Source: Neocallimastix lanati (nom. inval.)
Taxonomy: Eukaryota > Neocallimastigomycota > Neocallimastigomycetes > Neocallimastigales > Neocallimastigaceae
Length of the DNA stretch: 64,000 bases
Direction of reading: 5' to 3'
NCBI GenBank assembly: GCA_016946835.1
Contig: JACVTC010000143.1
Coordinates: forward strand, 152,501-216,500
Part shown: positions 1 through 11,273 of the stretch, one piece after another
How positions within the stretch are numbered: position 1 is the stretch's first letter
Layout of the letters: the number at the start of each line of letters is the position of its first letter
The notes under the pieces: model-generated
What the model saw: the letters and a program-made list of their open reading frames with translations, nothing else
What the model was told of the DNA's origin: nothing
The model's database searches: none
Translations under genes and position numbers: made by a program

Positions 1-35
<35 letters not shown>
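1..35. repeat. (AAT)n microsatellite at window edge
   Basis: About eleven uninterrupted AAT units open the window, followed by degenerate AAT/AAC-rich sequence to about 110. The array may continue beyond the window edge. Confidence 0.9.
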
Positions 36-37
<2 letters not shown>

Positions 38-119
38 TTAATAACAATAACAATAGAAATAATATTGTTAATAATAGTAATAGGAATTATTAATAGTAGT
101 GATAGTGAAAAATACAAAG

Positions 120-520
120 TATCTTCATTACTAATAATAGAGTAAAAAATAGTTCAATTGGTAGAAAATCGGAGTTAAAAGATTAGTAATTTTTTCTTGA
201 ATAATGAGTGTGTAAATATAGATGTGATGTAGGACCGACTAATTTATCTTTCCTTCTTGGTGGGAAGAGATGTAGATATTAACTGAATTTTGGAATTATA
301 AAAAAAAAAAAAAAAAAGGAAATGGGAATGCTTTTGTATAAGAACCCAAAATTCATTTATGGTAATTTAATTCTAAAAAACGACATTTTTATGGTGCGAT
401 TCGTCTACAGCAGCTCCTGTTATACAGAAATTTTAACTAGGGCTGGCTGGTTATTCAACAAGGATGGCTATATATTTATTATTGAAATTGAAATTTATAA
501 ACATAAATATATATATATAT

Positions 521-567
<47 letters not shown>

Positions 568-1110
568 AAATAAATAAATAAATAAATTATATTTTAATAA
601 TTATATATATATATATATATGTAATTTAAAAAAAAAATAATAATAAATAAATAAATAAATAAATAATATTTTAATATATATATATATATTTCAAGTGTCA
701 TAATTAAAATTAAAATTAAGAGTGATATAGAAAAAATTTTTTTTTTAAAAAAAAAAAAAGTTATATAAATAAAAACATAAATAATAGTAATACTGAAAAA
801 AAAAAAAAATTAATCTAAATGTTTAAATTAGTTTTTTTTATCATTAAAAGTTCATCCAATCCTAATCCTCAATAGTAGAGGAGGCGGGTGATATAGAGCT
901 TTTGTTAAATATAGATTTTTTTTTTTCTTTTTTTTTTTTTTTTTTAGTTAACATATCGGTTCGATTCGTTATCATGACTTCAAAGTGACTTAACCCAGTT
1001 CCTTCTTCTAAATAGTTAACTTTTTTTTTTTTTTTTTTTAAATACGCTCCATAACCGGTTCTTCTCCTTTTCCTTATCCGATGCTTAGCAGTTGTACATT
1101 AATTAATTAA
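120..1110. other. Decayed, coding-like sequence of unknown origin
   Basis: Blocks with higher GC and codon-like texture (about 160-300, 322-480, 845-900, 945-1015, 1045-1095) are separated by A/T homopolymers of 15 to 30 bases and AT microsatellites. The plus-strand block at 322-480 is open and faintly recalls the middle of a LINE endonuclease. The 845-1095 blocks read more openly on the minus strand. No block has a family-defining motif. I read this as eroded transposon or gene sequence, not a functional gene. Confidence 0.3.
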
Positions 1111-1341
1111 TTAATTAATTATAGAGTTCATTAAAAAAAAAAAAAGAACGTTCATCATTTACTATTTATTACCATTTAGCATTTACAGCTTTTTTTTTTT
1201 TTTATAGACATTTTAAACCCATTAGGAGTATGTAATTATGGTCTACAGAAACTATTTATACATTTACACATTTACACATTTACACATTGAATAAATTAAA
1301 TATGTTAACACAAACTAATATCATTAGTATTAATCAATTTA

Positions 1342-1470
1342 TGGGATAAACCATGTAAAAGGATTTGATATTTTTAGTTGTTCTTTTTTTTTTTTTTTTT
1401 TTTTTTTGCGATAAACCATGTAAAAGGATTTGATATTTTTAGTTGTTCTTTTTTTTTTTTTTTTTTTTTT
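1342..1470. repeat. 66-bp tandem duplication with poly-T spacer
   Basis: The segment beginning GATAAACCATGTAAAAGG occurs at 1344 and again at 1410. Each copy ends in a long T run, so the unit is about 45 bp of unique sequence plus a poly-T spacer. A smaller triplication of ACACATTT lies just upstream, near 1262-1287. Confidence 0.85.
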
Positions 1471-1736
1471 GCTTGCTTTTTGTATTTTGTATTTTGTTTT
1501 TTTCTTTCTACTATATACAAAAAACGATATCCTAAATAAAAAAAAAAAAAAGAGAGATAGTGAATGTTTTTAAGTCATAAATATTTATTTTTAATACCAA
1601 TGTCAACTTAAATCACATAAAAACTTGAATAACAAAAATAATAAAAAAAAAAAAAATACAATTATTTTTAAAATAAAAATAGTTTAATAAATTTTTATTT
1701 TTTAATAAATTATTTTTTATTTATTTAATTATTTAT

Positions 1737-2378
1737 TTATTTATTTACATTATAATAAAAATGATACAATAATTTAATATCTAATAAATCGATTTCATTC
1801 CTTTTTATATATCCTTTTAATAATCTAATACGTTTTGGTCTATCTAATATATCATTAATTTCTTTAATATTACATTCATTATTAACAAAGAGACTTTTAA
1901 TTGTATTGGATATTCTTCTTACTTTCATGTTATAACATAAATGATAAAGTAGCAGTAATAACGGTATATCTGTGATCGTTTGTGCGATTAAATCATTAAA
2001 AGAATTTAATTTACTCTCAGTATCAGCAGCATATCTTATAATTTTTTTTATACTAGGAATAAATAAATCCCAGTTTTCATAGTAAGTAATCTTATCCGTT
2101 TTATCATTACAAATCGTAACGGCTTTAGTTAAATAGTTATAATTTGTCCATGAAGAAGTATCAAATAAATTGGGTTTATTTACTAATAAATAAGGCATTC
2201 GTCCACAAGAACATTCCCCTTCACAGATATGACAGTAATATTTTTTTTTAAATATATCTTTCTGATAGCATTCACAAGAATATTGTGTTCCAGAACACTC
2301 GTCACAATAGACAATGACATATCTATTAAATTTGGAAAATCCATTAAAAGTAGGTAATGTTTGATTGTTTAATGTCAT
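1737..2378 (-). CDS. Hypothetical 213-aa protein with N-terminal paired-cysteine (zinc-binding-like) module
   Basis: This is an intact single-exon reading frame from an ATG at 2378 to a stop at 1737. The first 60 residues contain eight cysteines in paired arrangement: CxxC at 25/28, CxC at 35/37, CxxC at 49/52 and CxC at 56/58. This looks like a bimetal zinc-binding module, although it matches no named finger I can recall. Residues 65-213 are mixed polar and hydrophobic and probably helical, with a hydrophobic stretch near 135-150 (IPLLLLLYHLCYN). There is no signal peptide. Uninterrupted coding with normal amino-acid diversity in this AT-rich DNA argues for a real gene. Its upstream flank is a poly-T run and a 403-bp AAAAT array, so its promoter is unusual. 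The function is unknown. A regulatory or nucleic-acid-binding role is only a guess. Confidence 0.65.
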   Translation of the reverse strand: MTLNNQTLPTFNGFSKFNRYVIVYCDECSGTQYSCECYQKDIFKKKYYCHICEGECSCGRMPYLLVNKPNLFDTSSWTNYNYLTKAVTICNDKTDKITYYENWDLFIPSIKKIIRYAADTESKLNSFNDLIAQTITDIPLLLLLYHLCYNMKVRRISNTIKSLFVNNECNIKEINDILDRPKRIRLLKGYIKRNEIDLLDIKLLYHFYYNVNK

Positions 2379-2420
2379 TTTTTTTTCAAATAAAAAGAAT
2401 AAAATATTAAAAGAATTATA

Positions 2421-2823
2421 AAATAAAATAAAATAAAATAAAATAAAATAAAATAAAATAAAATAAAATAAAATAAAATAAAATAAAATAAAATAAAATA
2501 AAATAAAATAAAATAAAATAAAATAAAATAAAATAAAATAAAATAAAATAAAATAAAATAAAATAAAATAAAATAAAATAAAATAAAATAAAATAAAATA
2601 AAATAAAATAAAATAAAATAAAATAAAATAAAATAAAATAAAATAAAATAAAATAAAATAAAATAAAATAAAATAAAATAAAATAAAATAAAATAAAATA
2701 AAATAAAATAAAATAAAATAAAATAAAATAAAATAAAATAAAATAAAATAAAATAAAATAAAATAAAATAAAATAAAATAAAATAAAATAAAATAAAATA
2801 AAATAAAATAAAATAAAATAAAT
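2421..2823. repeat. (AAAAT)n pentanucleotide array, about 80 units
   Basis: An essentially perfect AAATA/AAAAT array of about 403 bp ends in a poly-A run to about 2849. It starts about 40 bp upstream of the minus-strand gene start at 2378 and so occupies that gene's presumed promoter. Confidence 0.97.
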
Positions 2824-2849
2824 AAAAAAAAAAAAAAAAAAAAAAAAAA

Positions 2850-4200
2850 GTAGTTAAAATTATTTATATATTTTTTTTCATATTGTCAAGTTTTAAAAAT
2901 AATTCTAGCGTACTTTTACTTTGCCACCAGCCTATACAAACCATTTTTTATATCTATATTTATTTATCATTTATTATTTTTTTTTTTAAAAAAAAAAATG
3001 TTTAAACGTCATATAAAATATATGCCAATCAACTATGAACTTTTTTATTTTTTTTTTTTTTTTTTTTCAACTATTTGACTTTCAGTATTCTTCTTAGATG
3101 TCATTTATCAGATTTCTTTATGGAACTACCTAATTATGATTCATATATAACATTTTGGCCAATTTAATCTTATCTATTTCACTACTTACTAACCATAATT
3201 TTAATATTATACCTTTTTGAAGATGATAGCATTATTTAATCCAGTAAAAAAAAAAAAAAAAAAAAAAAAAAACTTTTTTTTTTCTTTATTAGAATAAATG
3301 TTAATAGCTTAAATCTTCATGATAGAATAAAAAAAAATTGAATGTTAGATCTTTACGAAACTTGTCTTTCCTAATTATCTTTTTATTTTTTATTTTTTTA
3401 TTTTTTAATAATTTAATTTTGAATTTTATTTCTATTTATTTCTATTTAAAAATTCTTTTTTTTTATTTATTTATTTAAAATCTTAAAAAAAAAAAGTTTC
3501 AAAGTTTCAGTCATATTTTAAATAAATATTTTTGAGTTAAATATATATATATATATTAAATTTTAAAAAATTAATTATAATTATTTTATAGATTATTAAT
3601 GATGAAAGTAATAAATATAATAAAATACTTTTAATATTCAATTTTCATATTAATCTAAACAAAAAAAACTATCTTTTTTATATTAATACATCTATTAATA
3701 ATATTTATTATTTTTAAAATATATACATATATATTTGTTATTGAAAAAAATATTTATTTATTAAATTCTTTTTTTTATTTAATTTGGTTAATTATATAAA
3801 TATTATTATTTTTCAATAAGAACGAAAAACTAATTTTTTTTATTACTATTTTTATGATAATTAGTGAAAATTAAAAACAATTATATATATATATTATAAA
3901 GTAAATGTTAACTGTTATAATTATTCTTTTATACTATATATTATTGATTATTTCACCCTCCTTTTTTTTTTTTTTTTTATTTTTTTATTTTATTTAACTA
4001 TATTTTATTATTGAAAAAAAAAATAAACAATTGGAATTAAAATTAAAATTCATATATATTATGAATTAATTATTAAAATTTTTATTTTTAATTATAAGTA
4101 TTATTAATTATTTATTATTTATCATTATTTTTTATTTTTTATTTTTTTATTGAATCCTTTTTTTTTTTTTTTTTTTTTTGAATTTTTTTTTAAATTTTTT
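2850..4200. other. Gene-free AT-rich DNA
   Basis: I see only homopolymers (notably 3045-3067 T and 3246-3270 A), short AT microsatellites and unstructured sequence. No open frame here has coding texture. Confidence 0.7.
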
Positions 4201-4201
4201 T

Positions 4202-4260
4202 CCGTTTATTTAACCATAAAAAAATTATTTTTTACCAAAATTTTATATGCGGTTTATTCA
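4202..4260. repeat. Dispersed 59-bp repeat, copy A
   Basis: This segment runs from CCGTTTATTTAACCATAAA to CGGTTTATTCA. It matches 6321-6379 in the same orientation with only a handful of differences. The two copies flank the foldback element and the first TTATTTA array. Confidence 0.8.
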
Positions 4261-4590
4261 AAAAATTATATATATATTATATATATATTTATTGCATATT
4301 TATTTATTAATAGTTATTCATTAATTAATATTTATTCATTAATTAATAGTTATTCATTAATATTTTTTATTATTTTTTTTTTTTTTAGGGTAATATCAAT
4401 TAAAAAATAATTTTTTCATTTTTTTCTTTATAATTAAATATAAAATTAAATTAAAAATTTGATAAATTTTTTTCTTCTTAATTTATTTTTATTTTATGTG
4501 TAATAAAATGTTTCTATATTATAATATAAATTTTAATTTCTTTGATGAATGAATAAAATTTTTAATTATTAATTAATGAATTAAAAATAA

Positions 4591-4793
4591 AAATAAAAAT
4601 TAAAGAAATTAAAATTTATTTTATTTATTGAATATATATCAAAACTATATCGTTATTTGAATATTTAAAAACTATATCATCATATAATTATCTTAGCTAT
4701 TTTTCAACAATTTTAAACAATTGCCTTCCTAATATTTTTAAATAAACATACAGGTTTTATCAACAAACTATACAAAAAACTATATGCAAATAA
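4591..4793. mobile_element. 203-bp AT-rich insert in the left arm of the foldback element
   Basis: The insert is bounded by the direct repeat AAATAA (4585-4590 and 4788-4793), which behaves like a target-site duplication. The uninterrupted sequence is preserved in the right arm. The insert shares strings with the repeat at 21.7-22.6 kb, for example ATAAACATACAGGTTTT compared with AATAAACAATACAGGGTTTT near 22270, and TTATCAACAAAC followed by an AAAAAC/ATATG context near 21828. It probably belongs to the same repeat family. Confidence 0.6.
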
Positions 4794-4842
4794 ACTTTAA
4801 AAACCCGTTTATTTTTTATAGTTTTTTTTTTGACGATTGTTT

Positions 4843-4953
4843 GGGTTACTCCATACTGCTCACTCCCGACTAATCTCGACAAATCTACGCAGCTCCACTG
4901 CGTTACGTGCTCGATTTTCTCGCTTGTCTCCGTGAGCAGTATTGCGTAACGGG
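4843..4953. other. GC-rich structured core (imperfect hairpin with internal stem-loop)
   Basis: The left strand 4843-4863 (ending ATACTGCTCAC) pairs with 4932-4953 (starting GTGAGCAGTAT), giving a stem of about 19 bp with a few mismatches. Inside it, ACGCAG (4887-4892) and CTGCGT (4898-4903) form a 6-bp stem with a CTCCA loop. By eye GC is near 50% against roughly 15% around it. It could be a structured transposon end, a structured RNA, or simply an element core that has resisted erosion. Confidence 0.5.
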
Positions 4954-5091
4954 AAGTACTTCTGGGGTTTTTAAAGTTTATTTTTAATTCATTAATTAAT
5001 AATTAAAAATTTTATTCATTCATCAAAGTATAATAAAAAAATTTTTTTTTAAAAAGTATTATAATATAAAATAAAATAAAATATAAATATA

Positions 5092-6032
5092 TATTATTTA
5101 TTATTTATCATTTATTATTTATTATTTATCATTTATTATTAATTATTCAATTATTTATTATTTATTATTTATTATTTATTATTTATTATTTATTATTTAT
5201 TATTTATTATTTATTATTTATTATTCATTTATTTATTATTTATTATTCATTTATTTATTATTCAATTATTCAATTATTTATTATTTATTATTTATTATTT
5301 ATTATTTATTATATTATTTATTATTTAATTATTTAATTATTTAATTATTTATTATTTATTATTTATTATTTATTATATTATTTATTATTTAATTATTTAA
5401 TTATTTAATTATTTATTATTTATTATTTATTATTTATTATTTATTATTTATTATTTATTATTTATTATTTATTATTTATTATTTATTATTTATTATTTAT
5501 TTATTATTTATTATTTATTATTTATTATTTATTATTTATTATTTATTATTTATTATTTATTATTTATTATATTATTTATTATTTAATTATTTAATTATTT
5601 AATTATTTATTATTTATTATTTATTATTTATTATTTATTATTTATTATTACTATTTATTATTTATTATTTATTTATTATTTATTATTTATTATTTATTAT
5701 TTATTATTTATTATTTATTAATCAATATTTATTATTTATTATTTATTATTTAATTATTTATTATTTATTATTTATTATTTATTATATTATTTATTATTTA
5801 ATTATTTAATTATTTAATTATTTATTATTTATTATTTATTATTTATTATTTATTTATGCAATATTATTATTTATTATTTTATTATTTATTTATGTAATAT
5901 TATTTGTTATTTATTATTTAATTATTATTTATTATTTATTATTTATTATTCAATTATTTATTTAATTATTATTTATTATTCAATTATTTATTATTTATTA
6001 TTTATTATTATTTATTATTTATTATTTATTAG
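5092..6032. repeat. TTATTTA heptanucleotide minisatellite, about 0.94 kb
   Basis: The unit is TTATTTA with variants (TTAATTA, TTATTCA, TTATCAT). A longer variant string combining ATATTATTTATTATTTAAT with following TTATTTAA units recurs near 5311, 5375, 5569 and 5784, so the array has higher-order structure and not a single homogenised unit. Confidence 0.95.
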
Positions 6033-6207
6033 GAAGTTATTATGAAATTATTTAAAATAAATAAAATTGAAAAAAAATTTAATAATTATTTTTTTTCTTC
6101 AAAAATAAAATGAACTTTCATGTAATTAATTTATCTTAAAAATTTTTTTTATTTTAAATTTTATATAAATATAATTAATATGCTTTTTTTTTTTTTTTGT
6201 CTTTATT

Positions 6208-6252
<45 letters not shown>

Positions 6253-6320
6253 TCGTTCATTTAGTATATAAAATTTAATTATAGATTGATTAAACAATTT
6301 ATATATAAAAAATTTATTTT

Positions 6321-6379
6321 CCGTTCATTTAACCATAAAATATTCATTTTCTACCAAAATTTTATAGACGGTTTATTCA
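6321..6379. repeat. Dispersed 59-bp repeat, copy B
   Basis: This is the second copy of the segment at 4202-4260, in the same orientation, starting CCGTTCATTTAACCATAAA and ending ACGGTTTATTCA. The stretch from 6032 to 7050 around it otherwise holds only homopolymers (a T run of about 43 near 6209-6251) and AT-rich filler. Confidence 0.8.
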
Positions 6380-7042
6380 TTAATTAAAAAAATTTAAAAG
6401 TGTATATTAATTTATATTTTATTTTTATTATTTTAATTGTTAGCTTGATAATTTTTTTTTATTTATTATTATTTTTATTATATATATATTTATTTTTTCT
6501 ATTTATATATATATTATATATATTTTATAATTTTTTATTTTATTTATTATTAATTAATAAAGAAATAAAAATTCATTATTACTGTCAAAAATAATATAAT
6601 TAAAAAATTTACTTTTAACTATGAAAAATTTTAATATGAATAATCAAAAAAAAAAAAATAATGAAAAATAAGAAATAATAAAGAATGAATTGACCGTATT
6701 ATAAATAATTAAAAAAATAAAAAAAAAAAAAAAAATAAACTGAAAAAATTTATTAAGAAGGATATTAAAATAAAAAAAGTTTATTTTTTTCTTTTAAAGT
6801 TTAATATTTTAAGATAAAATGAAAAGAAATATATAAAAAAAAAATAAAAATAAAATAAAAATATATGTATATTGAAAAAAAAAAAAAAAAAATAGAAGAA
6901 ATCAATATCTTTTTTGATTCAACAATTTTTTCATCTTTATGATTATAAAAAAATTTCCAACTAAATTTTCTTCATGTTATAAATTTTATATATATCAATA
7001 TATTATTTTTTATTTTATTTTATACATATATATTATTTTTCA

Positions 7043-7080
<38 letters not shown>

Positions 7081-7084
7081 TATT

Positions 7085-7507
7085 ATTAATTATTTATTAT
7101 TTATTATTTATTATTTATTATTAATTATTTATTATTTATTATTTATTATTTATTATTTATTATTTATTATTTATTATTTATTAATAAATACTCTTTTTTT
7201 ATTATTCAATTATTTATTATTTATTATTTATTTATTATTATTTATTATTTATTATTTATTATTTATTATTTATTAATAAATACTCTTTTTTTATTATTCA
7301 ATTATTTATTATTTATTATTTATGATATATTATTTATTATTTATGATATATTATTTATTATTCAATTATTTATTATTTATTTGTTTATTATTTATTATTT
7401 ATTTATTATTTATTATTTATTATTTATTATTTATTATTTATTATTTATTATTTATTATTTATTATTTATTATTTATTTATTTATTATTTATTTATTTATT
7501 TATTTAA
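7085..7507. repeat. Second TTATTTA minisatellite with an internal 92-bp duplication
   Basis: Same heptamer as the first array. A variant block beginning TTAATAAATACTCTTTTTTT is present near 7180 and again near 7272, an internal duplication of about 92 bp. The flank at 7050-7085 is a (TTA)n run. Confidence 0.93.
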
Positions 7508-8495
7508 AGAAAATAGTTAAAATTAAAATTTTTAGTTTGATAAAAATAAAAAAAAAATAAAAAGCTTAATAAAAATAATTAGTTTTTATATAATGCCTAT
7601 TATCATTCTTTTATTTCAATATTAACTTGTAGAATTACTTAGTATTAGTATTAGTATTATTTATTATATAATCATGTAATTATATTAGAAATATTATTGT
7701 TTTTTTAGGTATTTGTATTATTATTATTTATTGTTAAATGGTATTCCTTTTTATATTTTATTATTTTTTTTTTTTTATAAATATTAAATATTAAAATTTT
7801 AAAATATATATTAATAGAAAACACTAATTAAAAATATAATTATATCTTTTATATTTTTTTTTAAAAAAAAATTACTATTATATATATTTAAATATATATA
7901 TATTTTTAAATATCATTAAAAATATAACTGTGTAGGAATTAATATAATACACGATATACATTGCATTCATGTATTAGATATCAACACATCTAGGTTATCG
8001 CACTAAATATTTAATATTATTAACTATAAACAAGCTTGACTAATTGAATTAACTATATATAGCTGCAACGATATAATTATATTGTTGGGATACGTCCTAC
8101 GTTGCATATAATGATAAAGCATAGATGTATAACTTGCAATAAGCGTGTAACAAAATTACAAAAAAAAAAAAATTATTATTTATTTATATTTTAATTTAAT
8201 TTATAATTACTGTATAATTAAGTAAAAAAAAAAATTCTTATGTTTTTTAATTCTAAAGTAAATTTTTAACTTTAAATTCACAATGTAATAATTTATCCAG
8301 GACAATTTTTATGTATCATAAATAATAATAATAATAATAATAATAATAATTTTATTAGTTTTTTTTTAATATTAAATTTTATTATTTGTCTCTTGTTTCT
8401 GTAACAATTAAAAAGATTCTGAAACAATAGGCAAGTAATAAATTTTAAATTTAATCAAGAAATTTGGATGGTGAACTTTTTTTTTAAAAAAAAAA
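7508..8495. other. Gene-free DNA with one unexplained higher-complexity block
   Basis: Mostly AT-rich filler. The block at about 7925-8150 has clearly higher sequence complexity and scattered short complementary strings, such as GCAACG near 8065 and CGTTGC near 8100. It has no open frame and no tRNA-like arms. It may be a relic of an element. An (AAT)n run lies near 8322-8350. Confidence 0.4.
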
Positions 8496-8578
8496 ATATT
8501 AATTTACTAGTGAAACAATCTCTTTTGACTTTAAAAAAAAATATTAATTTACTAGTGAAACAAATCTCTTTTGACTTT
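8496..8578. repeat. 45-bp tandem duplication
   Basis: ATATTAATTTACTAGTGAAA occurs at 8496 and 8541, each copy followed by CTCTTTTGACTTT, with an A-run junction. The two copies are nearly identical, so the duplication is recent. Confidence 0.9.
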
Positions 8579-8579
8579 T

Positions 8580-11273
8580 AATAATTTAAATATACATTTG
8601 AACTGTATTTTAAAAATTTTAAAATAGAACAGATTTATACGAAAGGAATCATTAATAATAAAATGTAAATATTTATATATTTTATTTTTTAAATTTTAAA
8701 ATATATCAATTTATTTTTTGTCTCTTTTTTTTTTTTTTTTTTTAATTTTTTTTAATATTAATTTATTTTTTATAATAAGTTGTTTTTTCTTAATATTCAT
8801 ATTTATATTCATATTCATATTCATATTTTTAAATTTAAATTTTTTAATAATCAATTTTTGTTACACGAGATAAATGTGGCACTTTCTCATTTTAATTAAT
8901 GACTATTCTACTATTCATTTAATTCACTTCTAAATTAAGATTGAACTTAACTATTGAATATAATTTTTAATGACGGTCTATTCTTTTAATTTTATATTAA
9001 AGGTTGAATTAAATTTAGACCAATAATATCATTACTTATTTCATTTTTAATTTAAATTAACAGAAAATATTTGAATTATTTATACTAACTACTTATTATT
9101 AGTGTCAAGTTTATGATTTACTAATTGATTCTATAATTATGTTCTATTATTATTATTTATTGTTATTTATAGTTATTACTTAATTATTATTATTTAAATA
9201 AATGTTATTGAAAACATTCTTTTATTCATTTATTATCTTTCATCCTCTTATTTTTTTATTATTATAATCAACAAAAAATAACTGTTTTTTTATATCATCA
9301 AAAATTAATTAAATTTTTACTATATCATAATAGTATATATATAATTGCATTTATTTAATTTATAACAAAAACTTTAAATATTGAATTATGCTAAATTATA
9401 ATTTAAATTAAATAAAATTAAAGTTTTTGTTTATTTATTTTATTTATTTAAATTATAATTCAGCATAATTCAATATTTAAAGTTTTTGTTTATATTTATA
9501 ATATATTATTAAATATATTATAAAATATAATATATATATTTAAATACATATATTTTTATTATTTAATTTTATCTTTACATTTCCATATTTTCTTAATTAA
9601 TTTTTAATATAATTGTTTAGTATGTCATTAAGTACAGATTTAAATATTAATTTAATTTACTTTTAATAATATTTTGTACTACAAAAGGCTAGAATTTATT
9701 ATTTATTTATTTATTATTTATGTATTTATTTATTTATGTATTTATTTTAAATAAATTATTTTTAAAGCATTCATTATTAATACAATATAATAGAATATTT
9801 ATAATATTTAATTTTACTTTTATTAATAAAAAAAATCTTTTATTATTGTATTTCGTTTTATTGAATAATTATTTGAAGGTCTGAAAAAAAAAAAATATAT
9901 ATATATATATATAAATAACACATCTATTCATATATGTAAAATATGCATATATGTAAAAAAAAAAAAGAAAAAATATAAAGTATGTATGTACTAATATATT
10001 AATATTCTCATAAATTGTTCCATTATTTATAATAAAAGGGTTTATGTAATTTGAACTAATCATCTATTTTTCCCATTTCAAAAAAAAAAAAAAATGTCAA
10101 TAATATCATTATAAATCATTAAAATTATATATATTTATATATTTATATATATTTTATTTTTATATATATATTTTTTATATTTATATATATATTTTTTATA
10201 TTTATATTTATTTTTATTTTTATATTTAGCATTTATTATTATAAAAATAATAATAATAATTTAAAAAAAAAAAAAAGATATATATAAATATAAAGAATTT
10301 TATTTATTAATTTTTGATAGTCAAAAGATGAGAAAATTAATTTACAGACATCAAATACATTTTTTAATCTATCTGTTCATATAAAATAGATTAAAATTTT
10401 TATTAAAATTTAATTATTTAATATAATGAAATAGAAAAGAATAAAATATATATATATAAATATAAATATATAAATATAAATATATAAATATAAATAAATA
10501 TAAACATAAATATATAAATATAAACATCATAATAAAATAAATTAATAATTGAAAAAAAAAAAGAGTTCAAGAATATCAAGAAATCCTATATATTACACAA
10601 ACATATAAATTCATACTCAATATATTAATAGTTGTATTACCTACATATATTAATAGTTGTATTACCTGCTACTATTATACTCAATCAAATAAAAAAATAA
10701 AATAATGAAAATAAATAATAAATTAAAGTTAAATGATTTCTTAAAACGGCATATAACAATGTATAACAATTTTAATATTCTAAAATATACTAAAAATATA
10801 TTATTAATTTTAGTTTTATTTTTATTTTTCATATAAAAAAAATGCTTAAAATATATTATGACTTTATTAATATTATATTGTTTAATATATATTGTATTTT
10901 ATATCAATCACTAATATATTGCTTATATATTAAATTTATATATTTATATGATGTATATATTATTATATATTATATTGTATATAACTATTTTAAAAATAAA
11001 AATAAAAAAACACATAATAAATAAAATTTTTTTTTATATAAATATAAAGTTTTTTCTTCATTTTATTTTTGTAGAATTTTTTATTTGAAGATTATTAAAA
11101 TAAGAATTTATAGTTATTGTAAATACATAAGGAAATTGAAATAAAAAAATAATATTATTATAGTTTTTTTTTTTTAAAGATATATAATATATTATTGAAA
11201 AGAAGTATTTAATTTTAAAATAAGAATAAATAAAGAGATTATTAATTTAAGATATATATAATAAATCGAAAAA
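8580..11273. other. Gene-free AT-rich DNA
   Basis: There is no coding texture. Apart from the palindrome at 9362-9492, it holds short repeats of TATTCA (near 8796-8826), a 26-bp duplication near 10617-10666 (TATTAATAGTTGTATTACCT twice), ATATAAAT runs near 10446-10515 and several homopolymers. Confidence 0.7.
9362..9492. repeat. Long palindrome (47-bp arms, ~37-bp loop)
   Basis: The left arm 9362-9408 (ATAACAAAAACTTTAAATAT...) is complemented by 9446-9492 with about one mismatch. The loop repeats part of the arm sequence (AAGTTTTTGTTTAT). This is either a MITE-like foldback or a replication-generated inversion. Confidence 0.8.

Larger units (their letters stand above)
4540..5028. mobile_element. 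Foldback/MITE-like element with long terminal inverted repeats, itself interrupted
   Basis: The segment 4540-4590 is the exact reverse complement of 4978-5028 (51 bp; outer end CTTTGATGAATGAAT). The right arm continues inward to 4965 (GGGTTTTTAAAGTTTATTT), and the complement of that extension lies at 4788-4806. The two arms would therefore be about 64 bp and continuous if a 203-bp insert (4591-4793) had not split the left one. There is no transposase, so the element is non-autonomous. Its core (about 4840-4965) is strikingly GC-rich for this window. The family is unknown, and no clear target-site duplication is visible outside the arms. Confidence 0.75.

Noticed and set aside
945-975. tRNA B-box-like string GGTTCGATTCG near 957
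   Set aside because: No A box, acceptor stem or anticodon arm lies at the right distance. The upstream sequence is a poly-T run.
5092-6032. CRISPR array
   Set aside because: Repeats are contiguous 7-bp units without unique spacers, in eukaryotic DNA.
6939-7507. Tyr/Leu/Phe-rich short open frames in the heptamer arrays
   Set aside because: A 7-bp repeat avoids stops in some frames by chance. The sequences are pure translation of the satellite.
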